Source of the DNA: Cordilura impudica | Lineage: Eukaryota > Arthropoda > Insecta > Diptera > Scathophagidae | Assembly (NCBI GenBank): GCA_963682025.1 | Contig: OY821518.1 | Span: 123,404,800-123,468,799 of the forward strand | Direction: 5' to 3' | Length of the DNA stretch: 64,000 nt | In this document: piece by piece, positions 58,443 to 64,000 of the stretch | How the letters are laid out: every line of letters starts with the position of its first letter | Numbering within the stretch: position 1 is the first letter of the stretch | Made by a program: the position numbers and the translations under genes | The notes under the pieces: model-generated | The model's input: only the letters and a program-made list of their open reading frames with translations | The model's database searches: none | What the model was told of the DNA's origin: nothing

Positions 58443-59083
58443 AAGACCGTCCGTCTGTGTGTCCATGTGAAGCTTGTAATCAAACTGCAGGTCGCAAATA
58501 TGAATATATTATGATGAAATTTGGTATCTAATCTTTTAGCAGCCATGGAATGAACGCTATTGAAATTGCTGAGAATCGGTCCATGGTCAGACCTAGCCCC
58601 CATACAAATGACCCCTATGAAATCAACATATATTGCCATAAGATCCAAATTATCACACAAATCTTAGTCAAAATGGGTTGTATGTATATATTACATCCAC
58701 TAATCAGTAGTCCAAAAATGATCCCTATTGGACAACTGTTAGTCATAGGCCCCTTATAGAGCTGCTTCCCGATCTTCACTTAAATCTATCAAAAAACAAA
58801 AATATTGCACTGATTCTTCTCAAATTTTGTTTGTATATATTTTTGCAAAATACAAGAGACTCTACCAGACATGGTCAGGATCGGTCCATTTTTAGGCCTA
58901 GTCCCCATATAGATATAGCATCCGATATGAACTTTTTCATTTCTGCAGCCGAAAAAAATAATAAAAATCCCACTCAAATTTGGTTTATGCTTATTTTCTA
59001 TATCCAGTTAGTTGGGCCTGAGAGATAGGGTCTCTAAACGCATGGTATAGGGTATCGTATAGTCGGTCTAGACCGGCTATAAT
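58443..59083 (-). mobile_element. mini-me-like repeat, minus, lacking its hairpin end
   Basis: Starts inside the GTCC array (GACCGTCCGTCTGTGTGTCC) and runs to the palindrome (one change) at 59061-59078. The usual 120 bp with terminal hairpin is missing. The next copy follows at once, head to tail. Confidence 0.85.
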
Positions 59084-59469
59084 TATACCCTATACCACTA
59101 TGTGGTTTGGGTATAATGACTTTGTGCTGCTGTTTGTAAGAACCAAAAATATTCGCCCTAGACCCATCTTTAATTATACCGATCGACTCTGAATCACTCT
59201 TTGAGTCGAAATAGCAATGTCTGTCCGTCCGTCCGTCCATCTGTGTGTCCATGCAAACTTTGTAATCAAACTACAGGTCGCAAATATCAACATAGTATGA
59301 TTAAATTTGGTATATAAGCTTTCATCTGCCATGGGATGAACGCTGTTGAAATTGGTGAGAATCGGTCCATGTTCAGACCTAGTCCCCATACAAATGACCC
59401 CTATGAAATCGACATAAATTGCCTTAAGTTCCAAATTATCATATAGATCTCCTTCAAATTGGGTTTGTA

Positions 59470-60779
59470 CAGGGTGCGGTTAAAGTTATTATATGATGTA
59501 AAACAATTGTAACTTCTTTGCTTGCGAGTATTTAACTTTTTCTTTTTTCCTATTTCAGAAACTAAACTTGGGAGAATATTTAAAAATGGAACGCTATACA
59601 ATTGCGCAAAGAACTAAGATTGTTTTTCTATTCATTGAAAATCATCGTTCGATAATTAATACTCAACGTGCATACAGAAGATTTTATGGTGTAATAACTG
59701 CTCCAACGGGTCCAACCATTCGTTCGTTGGTGAATAATTTTGCTGAATATGGGACTGTCGGAGATTCAAGACGTACGGGCAGACCTCGAACTGGCAGATC
59801 GGCCGAAAATATTGATGCTGTGCGACAGAGCGTCGAAGAAAATCCGCAGACATCAACGAGAAGACGATCTTCCCAGTTGCAGCTTTCTGACCGCACTCTT
59901 CGGCGAATTTTAAAACACGATTTGCACCTCTTCCCTTACAAAATCCAAGTAGTCCAAAAACTAAATCCTGAGGACTTCGTATTGCGCTTGGAATATGCTA
60001 GAGCAGTTCTAAATCTCGTTGATCAAAATGAAAATTTTTTGTCAAATTTAATGATGACCGACGAAGCGCATTTTCACTTGAACGGTTTCGTAAATAAACA
60101 AAATAACAGATTTTGGGGATCCCAAAATCCCAAAAATCTTCATCAGAAATCTTTACACGCAATTCGTGTTACCGTTTGGTGTGGCATTACCGCCCAAAAA
60201 GTTTACGGTCCTTTTTTTTTGAAAACGATCAAGGTGTATGTGAAACAATAAATGGAGAACGTTACAGATTAATGCTTCAAAATTTTTTATTTCCGCAATT
60301 GCCACCAAACGCCAATATATGGTTTCAACAAGATGGTGCAACAGCTCATACAGCCCGTGCAACGATGGACTTATTAAGACAACAATTTCCAAATCGGATA
60401 ATTTCTAAAAACGGCGATTTGAGATGGCCACCGCGATCGCCAGATTTGACTGCACCGGATTTTTTCTTGTGGGGCTATCTCAAAGACAAAGTTTATGTGA
60501 ATAAGCCCCAAACCTTGCAGCAACTAAAGGACAACATTCAAGAAGAAATTGATCGTATACCACAAGAAACACTCAACAAAGTTATGGAAAATGCCATAAA
60601 AAGAGCACATTTTTGCGTTAGAGAAAACGGTTCTCATTTAACTGATATTATTTTTCATAATTAATGTAAAAAAATAACATAAAATATACTTTCTTTTTAT
60701 CATAATTTTTTTTGTTTTTTTCATTCCATTCAATAGTTATTTAAAAAACAAATCATATAGTTACTTTAGCCGCACCCTG
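59470..60779 (+). mobile_element. DD41D mariner-like transposon
   Basis: 1310 bp. The left end starts CAGGGTGCGGTTAAAGTTAT; the right end, read inward, CAGGGTGCGGCTAAAGTAAC; about 26 of 30 positions match. TA target duplications are at 59468-59469 and 60780-60781. It contains a near-complete transposase with one frameshift. Confidence 0.95.
59586..60664 (+). pseudogene. mariner-like transposase (DD41D), one frameshift
   Basis: The ATG at 59586 opens MERYTIAQRTKIVFLFIENH (helix-turn-helix leader as in DUF4817 proteins), followed by RRTGRPRTGRSAENI and the catalytic part: MTDEAHFHLNG with D159, FQQDGATAHTA (second Asp, codon 60332-60334), and RWPPRSPDLTAPDFFLWGYL with the third Asp at 60458-60460. 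There are 41 residues between the last two, the spacing of the DD41D (rosa) group. The only lesion is a 1-nt shift in a run of nine T (60212-60220); ten T would keep the frame. Otherwise full length (about 359 residues), so the element is young or the shift is a sequencing error. Confidence 0.92.
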
Positions 60780-61317
60780 TATGTGTTTATTACATCCACT
60801 AATGAGTAGTCCAATATTTATACCTATAGCAAATTCTTAGTCATAGGCCCCATATAGAGCTGCTTCCCGATCTTCACTTTAATCTATCAAAAAAAAAAAA
60901 AAACAAAAATATTGCAGAGATTTTTCTCAAATTTGGTTTGTATATATTTTTTCAAAGGGTAAGTGACTTTACCAAATATGGTTAGGATCGGTCCCTTTTT
61001 GGACCTAGTCCCCATATAGACATATCATCCGATATGAACCTTTTCATATCTGCAGCCAAAAAAATTAATAAAAATGCCACTCAAATTTGGTTTATGCTTA
61101 TTTGCTATATCCAATTAGTTGGACCGAAGAGATAGGGTCTCTAAACCATGATATAGGGTATCGTATGGTCGGGCTAGACCAACTATAATTTTCTTACTTG
61201 TTAATAAATAAATTAAACAATATACACATCTAACCGGTACTAGAGCTTCAAAAAGATTTTGGCAAAATCACGAGATTTTAAACCAATTTCACACTTTATA
61301 AATATCTGCATATTTTT

Positions 61318-62723
61318 AATGTGTAAACATCTATACGCTCAGTGGGGTAAAAATCTATTTCACAATACAATCACAAAAACAAAGTAAGACAAAAACAGTG
61401 TGAGGTATGATTGCATTGGTGAAAATATTAGGAAGTGTTTGAAGATAAAATGAAGGCACGATTTCATTAGGAAGTGTTTGGAGATAAACTGAGGGACCGA
61501 ATAGCGTTAAAAGTGAAAAATGGAAAATGAAAATTGAAAAATAAAAAAAGAAAAATAAAAAATTAAAAATTAAAAATTAAAAATTAAAAATTAAAAATTA
61601 AAAATTAAAAATTAAAAATTAAAAATTAAAAATTAAAAATTAAAAATTAAAAATTAAAAATTAAAAATTAAAAATTAAAAATTAAAAATTAAAAATTAAA
61701 AATTAAAAATTAAAAATTAAAAATTAAAAATTAAAAATTAAAAATTAAAAATTAAAAATTAAAAATTAAAAATTAAAAATTAAAAATTAAAAATTAAAAA
61801 TGAAAAATTAGAAATGAAAAATTAAAAATTAAAAATTAAAAATTAAAAATTAAAAATTAAAAATTAAAAATTAAAAATTAAAAATTAAAAATTAAAAATT
61901 AAAAATTAAAAATTAAAAATTAAAAATTAAAAATTAAAAATTAAAAATTAAAAATTAAAAATTAAAAATTAAAAATTAAAAATTAAAAATTAAAAATTAA
62001 AAATTAAAAATTAAAAATTAAAAATTAAAAATTAAAAATTAAAAATTAAAAATTAAAAATTAAAAATTAAAAATTAAAAATTAAAAATTAAAAATTAAAA
62101 ATTAAAAATTAAAAATGAAAAATGAAAAACTAAAAACAAAAAATTAAAAATTAGCCAGTTGAAATAATGAAAAATAACAAATACTAGCAGAGCCAAGCCC
62201 TCAAAATTCGAGTGCAAATTCTAGGAAATTTTATATTTTCATTTAATAAATAATTTTACAAGGCACTAAAGGTATACTTATTAATTTTAGCCAATTCACA
62301 ATTCAACACTTTGTAAATAACATTTATTATAAATATTTGAACACACAGAAGATTTAAAAATGGGTTTGTTAATAACTTTAAAGGAGCCTAAAGATATGCT
62401 AATCAATTTCAGAAAATTCACAATTCAGCTCAGTGCTTTTAATATTTATAATAAACACACACATAGTATATGAAAGTATAAAAAGAAGTACTTTTCAAAT
62501 GTGGTATGCGCTGTCAAAATCGGCTATTATTTACAGGTTTTATATCGGTCACAAGAAATCGCATTGCCTTTTAATATTATAGATTTTTATATTAGCACAG
62601 CCCCTGCAGTTGTTTCCTATAAGTGAACACAGATGACGCTTTCTGTTTGATTTTAAAAAAGCGTCATTAAAAATCTTTAACTGTTGGATGTTTACACGTC
62701 TCCCCTGTGATCGGACTCACATG
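61318..62723 (+). mobile_element. Helentron-like element, copy iii, carrying a TTAAAAA array
   Basis: Starts ATGTGTAAACATCTATACGC, TCAGTGGGGTAAAAATC, CACAATACAATCACAAAAAC, and ends ATGTTTACACGTCTCCCCTG followed by the hairpin TGTGATCGGACTCACA. Near the 3' end, CTGCAGTTGTTTCCTATAAG and GACGCTTTCTGTTTGATTTT match copy ii. The middle is a 7-bp satellite and flanking filler. Confidence 0.75.
61545..62150 (+). repeat. (TTAAAAA)n array
   Basis: About 85 units of 7 bp, with a few interruptions (61800-61816 and 62113-62140). Confidence 0.98.
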
Positions 62724-62732
62724 GTTTTTATA

Positions 62733-63190
62733 CCCTCCACTCCAGTGTGCACAGGGTATATATAAGTTTGTCATTCTTGTTTGTAATAATTAGAAAAAAA
62801 ATCTGGAGCCCCATAAAATATATATATTTGTGATCTTTATAACAAGCGGAGTTGATATAGCGATGTCCGTCTGTCCGGCTGTCCGTCTGTCCGTCTGTGG
62901 AAATCACGATGACGGCTTCAACCGGGCAATTAGGTTACTCGTTGGCATAAAATATGATTCACTAATATCCTGAGAAGTTTGCTGTTTAAAATCGTCCAAA
63001 TCGGTTTATCTGCTCCCGAGAATTGAACGAAGGAGTAAAAAAAGTCTTGAAAAAATATGATTTGACTATGTTGTTCTTGTCACGATAACGTTCTCAATAG
63101 AACAGCTGCGGCGCTTATTATTAGTGAGAATGATCCACCAACATCATGAGAAGGTTCCTGTTTTTTAAATCGTGACAGTAGGTTTCATAG
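62733..63190 (+). repeat. Second mini-me/DINE-type repeat family
   Basis: TTTTATACCCTCCACTCCAG, then ACAGGGTATATATAAGTTTG, CCCCATAAAATATATATATT, a core of about 35 bp, then GTCCGTCTGTCCG repeats (62866-62898) and GGAAATCACGATGACGGC. A TA microsatellite, short core and GTCY microsatellite in this order is the published mini-me architecture. The right boundary is uncertain. Confidence 0.6.
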
Positions 63191-63726
63191 GTGCCGAGAA
63201 ATCACTGAAAAGTTAAAAAAAATATGATGTTTTCCTATATTGTTATTCTAAATTTTGTATTTTGTCATAGCTGTACTTGTTGTTTTTATGTTCGTTGTGG
63301 TAAAAATATAAAAATTCACCAACATCAACATTTTATGGGTAATATTTTAGTTAATTAGTAAAAGAAACTATATAAAATCAATATCAATATTCTGCGATTT
63401 TTATAACATCACAAAATGTTACAAATTGATACGTACTACTGTCGCAAATATCAAAATACTATAAATAACATTCATAAATTCTGTATATCCATAATAAGCG
63501 CATATTAAAAATAATATCAATATAAATTATTTTATTTATACGAAATACTGCAGTTTTTAGGGTATGACAATAAGGGTTCTACTTTTAGTACATACTTGCA
63601 TTCAAAAGTAATGAAACCATAAAATATCTACCCTGAAAAAAATTGGTGTTTAAAAAAAATTTTTTTTTCAGATGTCAATAATATTTAATTATAATACATT
63701 TTTAAAATTTATTATTTATTGTTTGG
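63191..63726. other. No gene recognised
   Basis: AT-rich spacer between the repeat and the satellite. Confidence 0.45.
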
Positions 63727-64000
63727 CGCAGGCAAACGCCATTCCGGGACTACCGAGAATTTCATTCACGAGCTATTTGCCTTAGGAATAATCGTGAAGC
63801 TCAGCTCAATCAAAGTTCAATGATCAAGCCTCGCCCTGGGAAACATGTGTTCATGCTTTTCTTTGCACAAACGCTATTCCCAACTTCCAAAAATTGTAGG
63901 CACGAGCTATCCACATAAGGAATAGTCGTGGAGCTCAACTCAATCAAAGTGCAATGATCAAGCCTCACCCTGTGAAATATGTATTCATGCTTTTCTTGAC
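63727..64000 (+). repeat. 134-bp satellite, first two units
   Basis: CACGAGCTAT occurs at 63767 and 63901, GGAATA(A/G)TCGTG near 63786 and 63920, CAATGATCAAGCCTC near 63821 and 63954, each 133-134 bp apart. GC content is higher than in the surroundings. The array runs into the window end. Confidence 0.85.

Larger units (their letters stand above)
59084..61203 (-). mobile_element. mini-me-like repeat, minus, split by a mariner
   Basis: Hairpin end and GTCC array at 59084-59467; the body resumes at 60782-61203 after the mariner and ends with a decayed palindrome (GTCGGGCTAGACCAAC) and TTTTCTTACTTG. Confidence 0.85.

Noticed and set aside
60200..60230. Programmed frameshifting in the mariner transposase T-run
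   Set aside because: The family normally has one continuous frame, and a nine-versus-ten T indel is the simpler explanation.

Overview
The window looks like transposon-packed, AT-rich chromatin of a higher fly (Diptera, Brachycera; a calyptrate such as a blow fly or house fly relative is my best guess). The reasons are the many copies of a mini-me/DINE-1-like repeat carrying a GTCC microsatellite, a 4.7 kb AATAT satellite of the kind known from Drosophila heterochromatin, and insect-type Transib, Tc1/mariner, piggyBac, Harbinger and non-LTR elements. I see no host gene. Only one long open frame looks intact and functional: a 673-aa Transib transposase at 7501-9522.

Layout. 1-2660: degraded Transib copy A (- strand). 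2868-3570: 57-bp tandem repeat inside an LTR-like stretch. 4553-6185: a mini-me-like repeat with a second, inverted copy inserted in it. 6427-10275: complete Transib copy B with terminal inverted repeats (TIRs), a CGGCG target duplication and the intact transposase. 10290-12690: piggyBac-like and mariner-like remnants. 12842-16985: a Jockey-like retroelement split by a Tc1-like element that is itself split by a foldback-like element. 16985-21850: a second non-LTR retroelement carrying a Tc3-like element and another foldback-like copy. 21934-28191: a long-TIR (about 550 bp) transposon with an N-terminally deleted transposase-like gene; inside it sits a Helentron-like element carrying a GC-rich retroelement ORF1 fragment and a 21-bp satellite. 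28325-34235: Jockey, Harbinger, MITE, tRNA-like and mini-me pieces. 36030-40703: AATAT satellite. 41575-44992: Jockey-like element broken by a mini-me copy and a MITE. 46482-47250: Transib remnant C. 47397-54730: a triple nest, mini-me repeat > RTE-like retroelement > Transib copy D. 55311-61203: mini-me copies, one hit by a DD41D mariner; a short Helentron-like copy at 57060-57445. 61318-62723: a third Helentron-like copy carrying a TTAAAAA array. 63727-64000: start of a 134-bp satellite.

How things work together. Transib transposases share the catalytic core of RAG1, the V(D)J recombinase. Copies B and D show this clearly: acidic catalytic residues, CxxC and HxxxxH zinc ligands, and element ends that begin with a CACTGTG/CACAGTG heptamer; CACAGTG is the V(D)J signal heptamer. 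In two nests (Transib D in the RTE-like ORF, the Tc1-like element in the Jockey-like ORF), dropping the insert and one target duplication restores the host element's reading frame, which fixes the boundaries to the base. The nesting gives a relative order of invasions: retroelements and older mini-me repeats first, then Tc1-like, Transib and mariner elements, and foldback-like copies on top.

The observations I would check first are the intact Transib and its ends, the Helentron-like family whose conserved ends enclose different tandem arrays, and the long-TIR transposon whose superfamily I cannot name.
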